Origin: Streptomyces sp. MP131-18
GTDB taxonomy: Bacteria > Actinomycetota > Actinomycetes > Streptomycetales > Streptomycetaceae
Length of the DNA stretch: 64,000 nucleotides
Assembly: GCF_001984575.1 (NCBI RefSeq)
Contig: NZ_LZNS01000001.1
Span: 7,797,429 to 7,861,428, forward strand
Direction: 5' to 3'
Numbering within the stretch: the first letter of the stretch is position 1; the number at the start of each line of letters is the position of its first letter. The position numbers and the translations under genes are program-made. Under the pieces are notes generated by a model. The model was not told where the DNA came from, ran no database searches, and worked only from the letters and a program-made list of their open reading frames with translations. Positions 16,993 through 25,668 of this stretch are shown here, one piece after another.

Positions 16993-17685
16993 ATGCGCCT
17001 GCCGGAGCAACCGGAATACATAGCCGACGACCACCCCTACGACGACGACCCCGCCGGGGACCGTTCCGGCTGGGGACTCCGGGCGGCCCTGGCCGTCATG
17101 GCGGGCACCGTGGCCCTCGGCATCTCCATCATGGCCGCGGGCACCGGGGGACAGGCCCCGCCGCCCCAGCCGGAGGACGTGCGGCGCGAGGCGGGCGCCG
17201 CCGGCGGGCGGGCCGGCGCGGTGGACCCGCTGCCGCCCGCGGTGCCCACCTGGGTGTCGATCCCCTCGATCGAGGTGGAGGCCCCGCTGATGAACGTCGG
17301 CCTCGACCCGGAGGGCTGGGTCGAGGCGCCGCCGCAGGAGATCGCCAATCTGGCGGGCTGGTACGAGGACGCCGCCGCGCCCGGCGCCCGCGGCACCGCC
17401 GTGATCGTCGGGCACGTGGACAACGCGGCGGGCCCGGCCGTCTTCTACGGCCTGGGTGTCCTGCGGCCCGGGGACGCCGTCGAGGTGATCAGGGAGGACG
17501 GCGTGGCCGTCGCGTTCACCGTTTACGACGTCGCGGTGTACGACAAGGACCAGGTCCCGCCCTCGGTCTACCACGACACGGGACGCGCGGAGCTGCGCCT
17601 GATCACCTGCGGCGGCAGCTTCGAGCAGAGCTCGGGCTACGAGGACAACGTGGTCGTCTACGCGCGCATGACGGACGCCGGGTGA
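16993..17685 (+). CDS. class F sortase
   Basis: The 230-aa membrane protein has an acidic cytoplasmic N-terminus, one transmembrane helix (about residues 32-52), a Pro-rich linker, and a sortase barrel with catalytic His141 in IVGHVDN and Cys206 in LITCGG. Class F sortases are common in actinobacteria and attach or process surface proteins. The third catalytic residue is not obvious: the segment after the Cys reads SFEQSSGYEDN with no Arg. The next gene encodes a secreted protein with a C-terminal sorting-like tail, its likely substrate. Confidence 0.88.
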   Translation: MRLPEQPEYIADDHPYDDDPAGDRSGWGLRAALAVMAGTVALGISIMAAGTGGQAPPPQPEDVRREAGAAGGRAGAVDPLPPAVPTWVSIPSIEVEAPLMNVGLDPEGWVEAPPQEIANLAGWYEDAAAPGARGTAVIVGHVDNAAGPAVFYGLGVLRPGDAVEVIREDGVAVAFTVYDVAVYDKDQVPPSVYHDTGRAELRLITCGGSFEQSSGYEDNVVVYARMTDAG

Positions 17686-17809
17686 CGCCGGGTAACGCGA
17701 ACGGCGGCACCCCTTAACCCGTATGTCGCTCTTGGTGAGTTGTGGGGCATTTCATCTGCTTAGTGTCGCTGTGCAGGGTGACGCGCACGTCCGACAGAGG
17801 AGCCTTTCG

Positions 17810-18382
17810 ATGAGAGCACTGCGAACCGCACTGGCCGCCGCCGGGCTGGGGGCAACGATTCTGGGAACGGGAGCGCCCGCCGCGCTCGCCCTCGGCGAGG
17901 AGCGGGCGGCCCGGCCGAAGGCCGCGTCGTTCGGCTTCAGCGTCTCACCGGCCGCCGTCCGTCCGGGCGGCGCGGTCGACCTGACGGTCACCAACTGCAC
18001 CAGGCACGAGGCGACCGCCGAGTCCGCGGTCTTCGACCGGGTCGTCCTCGGCATGCCGGGCGAACTACAGAGCGCCCGCACGACCGTCGACACCGACGCC
18101 AGGGTGGGCGCCGAGTACGACGTCACGTTCACCTGCGGCGCGCAGTCGGGCACCGCGACGCTGACGATCCTGGCCGCCACCCCCTCGCCCTCGCCGACGG
18201 GCACCTCCACCGCCTCGCCGACGGCCAGCTCCACCGTGCTGCCCACCCGCGGTGCGCAGGCGGGCGTCGGTGGCACCCAGTCCGACAACGACACGATGCT
18301 GCTCGCCGGCGCGGGCCTGACCGCCGCGGCCGTCACCGGCGCCGTTCTCCTCGCCCGCCGCAGGACCGGCCGGCACCGCTGA
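17810..18382 (+). CDS. secreted surface protein with C-terminal sorting-like tail
   Basis: The 190-aa product starts at ATG 17810 behind GAGGAG. It has a signal peptide ending near ALALG, a beta-rich middle with two Cys, and a Ser/Thr/Pro linker. The tail LPTRGAQAGVGG is followed by a hydrophobic helix and RRRTGRHR. This is the overall layout of a sortase-anchored protein, although LPTRG is not the classical LPxTG. The adjacent class F sortase makes it the probable substrate. Function of the mature part is unknown. Confidence 0.75.
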   Translation: MRALRTALAAAGLGATILGTGAPAALALGEERAARPKAASFGFSVSPAAVRPGGAVDLTVTNCTRHEATAESAVFDRVVLGMPGELQSARTTVDTDARVGAEYDVTFTCGAQSGTATLTILAATPSPSPTGTSTASPTASSTVLPTRGAQAGVGGTQSDNDTMLLAGAGLTAAAVTGAVLLARRRTGRHR

Positions 18383-18389
18383 CGCGGCG

Positions 18390-18411
18390 GGCCCCCGCGC
18401 CGCCGGGGGCC
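18390..18411. terminator. hairpin terminator between convergent genes
   Basis: GGCCCCCG (18390-18397) pairs with CGGGGGCC (18404-18411) over a six-base loop. It lies between the stop codons of the surface protein gene and the M20 peptidase gene. Confidence 0.5.
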
Positions 18412-18436
18412 GGCCGAACGGGGCCGAACGGGGCGT

Positions 18437-19813
18437 TCAGCCGCGCGGCGCGGCCGCGTACCGGCGCAGGAACAGCGCCTCGGCCACCGACATGCGTTCC
18501 AGCTCCTCGGGCGAGACGCTCTCGTCCACCGCGTGAATCTGCGCGGCCGGTTCGCTCAGACCGATCAGCAGGATCTCCGCCGCCGGGTAAAGTCCGGCGA
18601 GCGTACTGGTCAGCGGTATCGAGCCGCCCTGGCCGACGACCGCCATCTCCGTGCCGTCGTACGCCTCCCGCAGCGCCGAGGCCATCGAGCCGTAGGCGGG
18701 GCTCGTGGTGTCGGCGCGGAAGCCCTCGCCCTCACCCGACACCTCGACGCCGACCCGCGCGCCCCACGGCGCCCGCGACACCAGGTGCGTGGCCAGCAGT
18801 TCGCCGGCCTTCCGCGCCGGTATCCCGGGCGGCACCCGCAGACTCACCAGCGCCCGTGCGCTCGCCTGCACCGAGGGCGTCGCCCCCACCACCGGCGGGC
18901 AGTCGATGCCGAGCACCGTCACCGAGGGCCGCGCCCAGACCCGGTCCGCGACGGAGCCTGACCCCATCAGCCCGACGCCGTCCAGCACCTTGGCGTCCGT
19001 GCGGAACTCCTCGTCCGGGTACCCGGTGCCCTCCCAGGTGCCGTCGCCGGTCAGCCCGTCGACCGTCGTGGAGCCGTCCTCGGCGTGCAGCGAATCCAGC
19101 ATCCGGATCAGCGCGGCCAGCGCGTCCGGCGCGGCCCCGCCGAAGGCCCCCGAGTGCAGGTTGCCCTCCAGCGTGTCGACCCGCACCCGCAGCACGACCA
19201 TGCCGCGCAGCATCGCCGTCACGGTGGGCTGCCCCACCCGCAGGTTCCCCGAGTCGCCGATCACGATGGCATCGGCGGTCAGCAGCTCGGGGTGCGCCTC
19301 CGCGTACCGTTCGAGGCCGCCGGTGCCCTGCTCCTCGGAGCCCTCGGCTATCACCTTCACGCCGACCGGGATGCCGCCCGCGGCCCGCAGGGCCCGCAGG
19401 GCCAGCAGATGCATCAGCACGCCACCCTTGCAGTCCGCGGCACCCCGCCCGTACCAGCGCCCGTTCCGCTCGGTCAGCTCGAACGGCGGCGAGGTCCACT
19501 CCTCCTCGCCGAGCGGCGGCTGCACGTCGTAGTGCGCGTACAGCAGCACCGTCGGCGCGCCCTGCGGCCCCGGCAGGTGGCCGTAGACGGACCGCGTGCC
19601 GTCCGGGGTGTCGAGCAGCGCCACCTCGGGGAAGCCCTCGGCCCGCAGCGCCGCGGCTATCCACTCGGCCGCCGCGTCGCATTCGGCGGGCGGGAACTGC
19701 GACGCGTCCGCCACGGAACGGAAGGCCACCAGCTCGGCCAGCTCGTCCTTCGCGCGGGGCATGAGCGACGCGACGGCGGCGGCCAGCGCGGCGTGCTCGG
19801 GGCTGTGAACCAT
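18437..19813 (-). CDS. M20-family dipeptidase
   Basis: The 458-aa enzyme has the M20 metal-site sequences YAHYDVQP, the ADCKGG segment, the EGSEEQGTGG glutamates, and the lid-domain insertion around residues 210-380 with HSGAFGG. It likely hydrolyses dipeptides or acylated amino acids in the cytosol. Start 19813 follows AAGGAG; the longer open frame upstream is not family-like. Length is normal for the dipeptidase subgroup. It stands alone, convergent with the surface protein gene and divergent from the flavoprotein gene. Confidence 0.9.
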   Translation of the reverse strand: MVHSPEHAALAAAVASLMPRAKDELAELVAFRSVADASQFPPAECDAAAEWIAAALRAEGFPEVALLDTPDGTRSVYGHLPGPQGAPTVLLYAHYDVQPPLGEEEWTSPPFELTERNGRWYGRGAADCKGGVLMHLLALRALRAAGGIPVGVKVIAEGSEEQGTGGLERYAEAHPELLTADAIVIGDSGNLRVGQPTVTAMLRGMVVLRVRVDTLEGNLHSGAFGGAAPDALAALIRMLDSLHAEDGSTTVDGLTGDGTWEGTGYPDEEFRTDAKVLDGVGLMGSGSVADRVWARPSVTVLGIDCPPVVGATPSVQASARALVSLRVPPGIPARKAGELLATHLVSRAPWGARVGVEVSGEGEGFRADTTSPAYGSMASALREAYDGTEMAVVGQGGSIPLTSTLAGLYPAAEILLIGLSEPAAQIHAVDESVSPEELERMSVAEALFLRRYAAAPRG

Positions 19814-19977
19814 CAACGCTCCTTCGCGCGGGCGCACGGCACATGGAACGCGCCCCAACGCGTGTGTGAGAACAGGGGACCTGCCGATGATCCCACAGCC
19901 CGTTCCCGCTCCCACGGCGAACTAGGATGCCCTGCGGTGACCGAATCGTCAGACGCAGCGGGGAGCGGCAGCACATC

Positions 19978-21261
19978 GTGAGCAGCGAGAACGAAACCGG
20001 GGCCGAAGTGGTGTGGGACGTCGTGGTGGTGGGGGCCGGGCCCGGGGGCGCCTCGGCCGCCCGCGCCGCGGCGGAGGCCGGCCGCCGCGTCCTGCTGGTG
20101 GAAAAGGCCGAGCTGCCGCGCTACAAGACGTGCGGCGGCGGCATCATCGGCCCTTCCCGCGACGCGCTGCCGCCCGGCTTCGAACTGCCGTTGCGCGACC
20201 GGGTGCACGCCGTCACGTTCTCGCTGAACGGCCGGCTGGCCCGCACCCGGCGTTCCAAGCGGATGCTGTTCGGCCTGGTGAACCGGCCGGAGTTCGACCA
20301 GCGTCTGGTCGAAGCCGCGGTCAAGGCCGGCGCCGAACTGCGCACGGGCACCACCGTCTCGCGCGTGGAGCAGCACGGCCCGGCCGTGCCGGACCGGCGT
20401 ACCGTCGCCGTGGTGCTGGCCGGCGGCGAAACACTGCTGGCGCGGGCGGTCGTCGGCGCCGACGGCAGCGCCAGCCGGATAGGCGCGCACGTCGGTGTGC
20501 GCCTGGGACAGGTGGATCTCGGCCTGGAGGCCGAGATCCCCGTCCCGCCCGAGGTGGCCCGCGACTGGGCGGGGCGCGTCCTGATCGACTGGGGGCCGCT
20601 GCCCGGCTCCTACGGGTGGGTCTTCCCCAAGGGGGACACGCTCACGGTCGGTGTGATCTCCGCCCGCGGGGAGGGCGCCGCGACGAAGCGCTACCTGGAG
20701 GACTTCATCGCGCGCCTGGGCCTGGCCGGGTTCGAGCCGTCCATCTCCTCGGGCCACCTCACCCGTTGCCGCACGGACGACTCGCCGCTCTCCCGCGGCC
20801 GCGTGCTGGTGTGCGGCGACGCCGCCGGGCTGCTCGAGCCGTGGACGCGCGAGGGCATTTCGTTCGCGCTGCGCTCGGGGCGGCTGGCCGGGCAGTGGGC
20901 GGTGCGGATCGCCGAGGCAGGGGACGCGGTGGACGCCCGGCGGCAGGCACTCAACTACACCTTCGCCATCAAGTCGGGCCTCGGCGTCGAAATGGGCGTC
21001 GGACGCCGGGTGCTGGCGATCTTCGCGGAGCGGCCCCGCCTGCTGCACACGGCGTTGATCGGATTCCGTCCGGCCTGGGCCGCGTTCGGCCGCATCACCC
21101 GCGGTTCGACCACACTGGCCGGCCTCGTGCGCACGCACCCGGTGGCCCGCAGAACGCTGGCGGCGCTCGACCGCGCGCCCGAGAAGGACCAGAAGGAACA
21201 GAAGGACCAGAAGGGTCAGGAGACGAGCGCCGGTTCGGGGAACAGCAGCCCCGGGTCCTGA
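19978..21261 (+). CDS. geranylgeranyl reductase family flavoprotein
   Basis: The 427-aa FAD enzyme has the dinucleotide motif VVVVGAGPGGASAARAA at the N-terminus, YKTCGGGI, the internal VGADGSASRIG loop and the second FAD motif VCGDAAGLLEPWTREG. Family members reduce prenyl double bonds in lipids, quinones or pigments. The chosen GTG 19978 gives the conserved N-terminus; an ATG at 19927 is in frame but poorly supported. The C-terminus is a Lys/Gln-rich low-complexity tail whose coding sequence overlaps the convergent SARP gene by 46 bases. Confidence 0.85.
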   Translation: MSSENETGAEVVWDVVVVGAGPGGASAARAAAEAGRRVLLVEKAELPRYKTCGGGIIGPSRDALPPGFELPLRDRVHAVTFSLNGRLARTRRSKRMLFGLVNRPEFDQRLVEAAVKAGAELRTGTTVSRVEQHGPAVPDRRTVAVVLAGGETLLARAVVGADGSASRIGAHVGVRLGQVDLGLEAEIPVPPEVARDWAGRVLIDWGPLPGSYGWVFPKGDTLTVGVISARGEGAATKRYLEDFIARLGLAGFEPSISSGHLTRCRTDDSPLSRGRVLVCGDAAGLLEPWTREGISFALRSGRLAGQWAVRIAEAGDAVDARRQALNYTFAIKSGLGVEMGVGRRVLAIFAERPRLLHTALIGFRPAWAAFGRITRGSTTLAGLVRTHPVARRTLAALDRAPEKDQKEQKDQKGQETSAGSGNSSPGS

Positions 21262-22019
21262 CGCAGGATGCGCTCGTGCAGGGCGCGCAGCGCCGGCCCC
21301 GGGTCCGCCCCCAGCTCCGCGGCGATCCGGCGCCGCGCCTCCTCGAACTCCCGCAGCGCCGCCGTGCCCTGGCCGCTGCGGTAGCGCGCCAGCATCAGCA
21401 GCCACACCAGCCGCTCGCGCAGCGGATGCGCGGCGACCTGCCTGACCAGCTCGTGGATGCACTCGTGGTAGCGCTCGAGGAACAGCTCCCCCTCGAGCCT
21501 CGCCTCCAGCACCATCAGCCGCTTCTCCACCCAGCGCCGCCGCTCGGCCGCAAGATACGGCCCGGCCAGCCCCTCGGCGAACTCCCCGCGCCACAGCGCC
21601 TCCGCCTCGCCGGCCAGCGCGACCGCGGCCCGCAGCTCGCCCGCGTCGCGGGCCGCGCGGGCCCGCCCGAGCAGGGCCCGCCGCTCCCGCAGATCGGTGA
21701 TCTCCGCACCGCTGAGCAGGTACCCGCTGCCCGTCCACCGCAGCCGAACGCCCCCCGCCCGGCCGTCGTCGCCCGCCGCCGCGGGAGCGAGGGCGCGCCG
21801 CAGCCCGGAGACGTACTTCTGCACCAGATTCCGCACGTGGGCCGGCGGCTTCTCGCCCCAGACGGCGTCGACCAGCGCGTCGTAGGACAGCGGGCGGCCC
21901 TCCTGGAGGAGGAGCACCGCGAGGACGGCGCGCTGCCGGGGCGCCCCGAGCGGCACCTCGCCCCCGGTGCCCGACGCGCGCAGCGGTCCCAGCAGTTCGA
22001 AACGCAGCCCCTCAGCCAT
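21216..22019 (-). CDS. SARP-family transcriptional activator
   Basis: The 267-aa protein has an OmpR-type winged-helix DNA-binding domain (residues about 5-105, with RQRAVLAVLLLQEGRPLS and a TGSGYLL wing) and a bacterial transcriptional activation domain (about 110-255). It lacks the ATPase of AfsR. SARPs activate antibiotic and export genes by binding short direct repeats in promoters. The gene is divergent from an MMPL exporter gene, and the intergenic region holds five 12-base direct repeats, suggesting it controls this pair. The 3' end overlaps the flavoprotein gene. Confidence 0.9.
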   Translation of the reverse strand: MAEGLRFELLGPLRASGTGGEVPLGAPRQRAVLAVLLLQEGRPLSYDALVDAVWGEKPPAHVRNLVQKYVSGLRRALAPAAAGDDGRAGGVRLRWTGSGYLLSGAEITDLRERRALLGRARAARDAGELRAAVALAGEAEALWRGEFAEGLAGPYLAAERRRWVEKRLMVLEARLEGELFLERYHECIHELVRQVAAHPLRERLVWLLMLARYRSGQGTAALREFEEARRRIAAELGADPGPALRALHERILRQDPGLLFPEPALVS

Positions 22020-22055
22020 GGCCAGAGCCTAACCCGGCCAGATGTCCGGCACCGT

Positions 22056-22115
22056 GTTCCAGCGGTCGTTCCAGCGGTCGTTCCCGCGTGCGTTCCAGCG
22101 GCCGTTCCAGCGGAA
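22056..22115. repeat. five tandem 12-base repeats, candidate SARP binding array
   Basis: Five consecutive units start at 22056, 22068, 22080, 22092 and 22104. The consensus is GTTCCAGCGGTC; the third unit is the most divergent (GTTCCCGCGTGC). The array lies 37 bases upstream of the SARP gene and 58 bases upstream of the MMPL gene, between the two divergent starts. SARPs recognise short direct repeats at about one helical turn, so this is a likely operator array. Confidence 0.7.
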
Positions 22116-22172
22116 GGTCAGCGCGCCGCGGCAGCGTGGCGGCACACCACGCGACGGAAGGGAACGACAGCC

Positions 22173-24422
22173 ATGGCACAGCGAGACGAGGACGGCGGCG
22201 GGCCACTGGGCCGCCTCGGCCGGCTCACGGTCCGGCGCGGGGGAGCGGTGCTCCTGGCCGCCCTCGTGCTGTTCCTCGGGTCCGGCATCTACGGCGCCGG
22301 CGCGCAGAGCGATCTGGAACTGGCCCGCTGGGACGCGCCGGGCACCGAATCCGTCGGCGTGCAGGACGTCCTGCGCGAGGAGTACGGCACCGGCACCCCG
22401 AACCTGGCGCTGCTGGTCACCGCGGAGCGCGGCGACGTCGACGGCGGGGCCGTCGCCGAGGCGGGGCGCGGGCTCGCGGCGGAACTGGCCGGGCACCCGA
22501 TGGTCACCGACGTCACCTCCTACTGGGACGAGCGGGACCAGGCCCTGCGCAGCACCGACGGCCGGCGCGCGCTGGTGCTGGCCCGCCTGGAGGGCAGCGC
22601 CACCGACACCCGCGCCGAACTGGCCGACCTCTCCCCGGAACTGGCCCGCACCACCGACGACATCACCGTGACCGTCGGCGGCCAGGAGGAGGTGTCCCGG
22701 CAGGTCGGCGAACAGGCCGCGCGGGACTTCCTGACCGCCGAGGTCATCGTCCTGCCCGCCGTGTTGCTGCTCCTGATCCTGGTCTACCGGCGCACCGTGG
22801 CCGCCCTGCTCACCGTCGGCGTCGGCCTGCTCTCGGTGCTCGGCACGCTGGCCGGGCTGCGGCTGCTCGCCCAGTTCACACCGGTGTCCACGTTCGCGGC
22901 CAACCTCGCCCTGGTCCTCGGGCTCGGCCTCGGCATCGACTACTGCCTCTTCCTGATCAACCGCTACCGCGAGGAACGGACCGCGGGCCTGCCCGCCCAG
23001 GACGCCGTGACGCGGGCCGTCGCCACGGCGGGCCGCACCGTCCTGTTCAGCGGCCTGACCGTTGCGGTGTCCCTGTCGACGCTGCTGGTCTTCCCGTTCT
23101 TCTTCCTCAGCTCCTTCGCCTACGCCGGCATCCTCGTCGTGCTGACGGCCGTCACCGGCGCCGTCGTCGTGCTGCCCGCCGCCCTGGCCCGCTGGGGCCA
23201 CCGGGTGGAACGGCCCACCGCGCCCGAACGTGCGACCGCCGGCGGCTTCTGGCACCGCACCGCGCTGGCCGTCATGCGCCGCCCCGTGCTGGCCGGCGGC
23301 GCGGCGCTCGCCGTGCTGCTGGTCGCCGCCTCCCCGGTGCTCGGACTGCGGTTCGGCCTGCCCGACCAGCGGACCCTGCCCGAGGGCACCTCCAGCCGCG
23401 TCATGTCCGAGGAAGTCCGTGAGCACTTCGCCGCCGAGGCCACGGACACCCTGTACGTCGCCAGCGAGGGCCCCGCCGGTGTGCCGGACGCCGACGTCGC
23501 CGCCTACGCGGCCGAACTCTCGCGCGTCCCCGGCGTCTTCCACGTCGTCTCACCCGCCGGTACCCACCGCGCCGGGGAGGCGGTCCGCGGGCCGGGGCCC
23601 GCCTCCGCCGCCGCCACCTCGCCGTCCGGCGGCGCGCTGATCGCCGTGGTGCCCACCCAGGAGGCCATGGAGGGCGACGTGCCCGGCCTCGTCGCCGACA
23701 TCCGCGACGTGCCCGCCCCCTACGCCGCGGACGTCGGCGGCTACCCCGCCGAGACCACCGACTTCCGCGCCACCCTGCTGGAACGCGTCCCGCTCGTCGC
23801 GGCCCTCATCCTGCTCATCACCTGCGGCGTGCTCTTCCTCATGACCGGCAGCGTCCTGCTGCCCCTGAAGGCCACCGTCCTCAACCTGCTCAGCCTGTCC
23901 GTCATGTTCGGCGCGCTGGTGTGGATCTTCCAGGACGGCAACTTCTCCGGACTGCTCGGCTTCACCCCCACCGGCTCGATCGAGCCGAGCATCCCGATGC
24001 TGATGTTCTGCATCACCTACGGACTGTCCATGGACTACGAGGTGTTCCTGCTGTCCCGCATCAAGGAGGAGCACGACCGCACCGGCGACACCCGGCAGGC
24101 GGTGGCCGTCGGCATCGCCCGCACCGCGCCGCTGATCACCGCGGCGGCCGGCATCCTCGTCGTCACCTTCGCCACGTACGCCACCAGCGGCGTCGTCTTC
24201 CTCAAGGAGCTGGGCGTGGGCACCGCCCTGGTCATCCTGGCCGATGCCACGCTCATCCGCATGGTGCTGCTGCCCGTCTCCATGCGCCTGGCCGGGCGCG
24301 CCAACTGGTGGGCCCCGCGGCCCCTGCGCCGCCTGCACGCCAGGTTCGGCCTGCACGAGAACGGCACCCCCGCCGCGCCCCCGCCGCACGCCGAGGTACT
24401 GCCACGGGAGTACGCGCGATGA
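22173..24422 (+). CDS. MMPL/RND-family membrane exporter
   Basis: The 749-aa protein has the MMPL plan: one N-terminal helix, an external domain, a bundle of membrane segments including GLGLGIDYCLFLINRYREE, a second external domain, and a second bundle with YGLSMDYEVFLLSRIKEEHD. The paired GxxxDY motifs carry the Asp and Tyr of the proton relay. The substrate may be a lipid or a metabolite. ATG 22173 is chosen because the upstream part of the open frame is a shadow of the flavoprotein gene. It is likely activated by the divergent SARP. Confidence 0.92.
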   Translation: MAQRDEDGGGPLGRLGRLTVRRGGAVLLAALVLFLGSGIYGAGAQSDLELARWDAPGTESVGVQDVLREEYGTGTPNLALLVTAERGDVDGGAVAEAGRGLAAELAGHPMVTDVTSYWDERDQALRSTDGRRALVLARLEGSATDTRAELADLSPELARTTDDITVTVGGQEEVSRQVGEQAARDFLTAEVIVLPAVLLLLILVYRRTVAALLTVGVGLLSVLGTLAGLRLLAQFTPVSTFAANLALVLGLGLGIDYCLFLINRYREERTAGLPAQDAVTRAVATAGRTVLFSGLTVAVSLSTLLVFPFFFLSSFAYAGILVVLTAVTGAVVVLPAALARWGHRVERPTAPERATAGGFWHRTALAVMRRPVLAGGAALAVLLVAASPVLGLRFGLPDQRTLPEGTSSRVMSEEVREHFAAEATDTLYVASEGPAGVPDADVAAYAAELSRVPGVFHVVSPAGTHRAGEAVRGPGPASAAATSPSGGALIAVVPTQEAMEGDVPGLVADIRDVPAPYAADVGGYPAETTDFRATLLERVPLVAALILLITCGVLFLMTGSVLLPLKATVLNLLSLSVMFGALVWIFQDGNFSGLLGFTPTGSIEPSIPMLMFCITYGLSMDYEVFLLSRIKEEHDRTGDTRQAVAVGIARTAPLITAAAGILVVTFATYATSGVVFLKELGVGTALVILADATLIRMVLLPVSMRLAGRANWWAPRPLRRLHARFGLHENGTPAAPPPHAEVLPREYAR

Positions 24423-24471
24423 CCACGGCCGGCGGACGCACCCGCGTCCGCCCGCGGCTAGCGTTGCCCGC

Positions 24472-25668
24472 ATGACCGCACCCGCGACGGAACCGGGCCG
24501 CCGCCCCTGGCACCGCCTGCCCGGCGGCCCCGCCCGGCTTCCGTGGCGGTCCTCGGGCGCGGTCCTGCTGATCCAGCTCATCGGCTCGCGGTTCGCCGCG
24601 CACCACCAGCAGGACCGCGTGTCCCTCGACCTTTTCGCCCACGCCCTGCTGGTCCTCGGCCCGCTGCTGCTCCTGGCCCGCCACCGCCATCCGCCGCAGG
24701 TCGCCCTCGGCACGGCCCTGGTGCTCCTGGCCTACCTCGGCGCCGGCTACCCCTACGGGCCCATCTACCTCAGCGTCGTCGTCGGCTCGTTCGGCGCCGT
24801 CGTCACCGGCCACCGCAAGGCCGCCTGGGCCGCGCTCGGCCTGCTGTGGACGGGGCTGGCCCTCACCGGCCACTGGCTCCACCGCTGGCTGCCGCCGGAT
24901 GACGACCGAGCCAGGGACTGGGGCGGCGACGCGGCCGCGGCCGCCTGGGCCGTCGCCGTCCTCGCCGTCGCCGAACTGGTGCGCGTCCGCCGCGAACAGC
25001 GGGCACGGGAACGCGCCGCCCGCGAGGAGGCCGAGCGGCGCCGCGCGGACGAGGAACGGCTGCGCATCGCCCGCGAGCTGCACGACGTCCTCGCCCACAG
25101 CATCTCCGTGATCAACGTCCAGGCCGGCATGGGCCTCGCACTCCTCGACACCGACCCCGACCAGGCCAGAAGCGCTCTCACCACCATCAAGGCCGCCAGC
25201 AAGGAGGCCCTGGGCGAGGTCAGGCAGGTCCTGGACACGCTGCGCGCCCCGGGCGGCGCGGCCCCGCGCGCCCCGGCGCCCGGCCTCGACCGGCTCCCCG
25301 AACTGGCCGAGCAGGCGCGGCAGGCCGGTCTGCGGGTGACCGTCGACACCCGCGGCACCGCCGTGGCACTGCCCCCGGGCGCCGACCTGGCCGCGTTCCG
25401 CATCGTGCAGGAGGCGGTGACCAACATCGTCCGCCACTCCGGCTCCCGAACCGCGCACGTGCTGCTGCGCTACGCCCCCGACCTGGTCGAACTGCGCATC
25501 GACGACGACGGCCCCGCCACCGGCGGCGGCTCGGGCGGCGGCAACGGCCTGGTCGGCATGCGGGAACGGGCCGCGGCCTTCGGCGGCACCGTGGAGGCCG
25601 GTGCCCGGCCCGACGGCGGATTCCGCGTCACCGCCCGCCTGCCCCTGACCGACAAGGAGATCACGTGA
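24472..25668 (+). CDS. NarL-type sensor histidine kinase
   Basis: The 398-aa protein has about five membrane segments at residues 20-165 with little external loop, a short coiled region rich in Arg/Glu, and a HisKA_3 box RIARELHDVLAHSISV in which the first His is phosphorylated. A HATPase domain follows, with EAVTNIVRHS and a Gly-rich ATP lid before GLVGMRERA. It is coupled by a GTGA overlap to the response regulator. TAGCGT lies eight bases before the ATG, so the transcript may be leaderless. The signal is unknown. Confidence 0.92.
   Translation: MTAPATEPGRRPWHRLPGGPARLPWRSSGAVLLIQLIGSRFAAHHQQDRVSLDLFAHALLVLGPLLLLARHRHPPQVALGTALVLLAYLGAGYPYGPIYLSVVVGSFGAVVTGHRKAAWAALGLLWTGLALTGHWLHRWLPPDDDRARDWGGDAAAAAWAVAVLAVAELVRVRREQRARERAAREEAERRRADEERLRIARELHDVLAHSISVINVQAGMGLALLDTDPDQARSALTTIKAASKEALGEVRQVLDTLRAPGGAAPRAPAPGLDRLPELAEQARQAGLRVTVDTRGTAVALPPGADLAAFRIVQEAVTNIVRHSGSRTAHVLLRYAPDLVELRIDDDGPATGGGSGGGNGLVGMRERAAAFGGTVEAGARPDGGFRVTARLPLTDKEIT

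Noticed and set aside
20013..22172. 720-residue N-terminal extension of the MMPL exporter frame
   Set aside because: The part before 22173 is an out-of-frame reading of the flavoprotein gene and the SARP region; the exporter start has a proper N-terminus at 22173.
19978..24422. SARP, flavoprotein and MMPL exporter considered as a biosynthetic gene cluster
   Set aside because: No core synthase (polyketide, peptide or terpene) is present between 13 and 31 kb; regulation and export genes alone are not enough.
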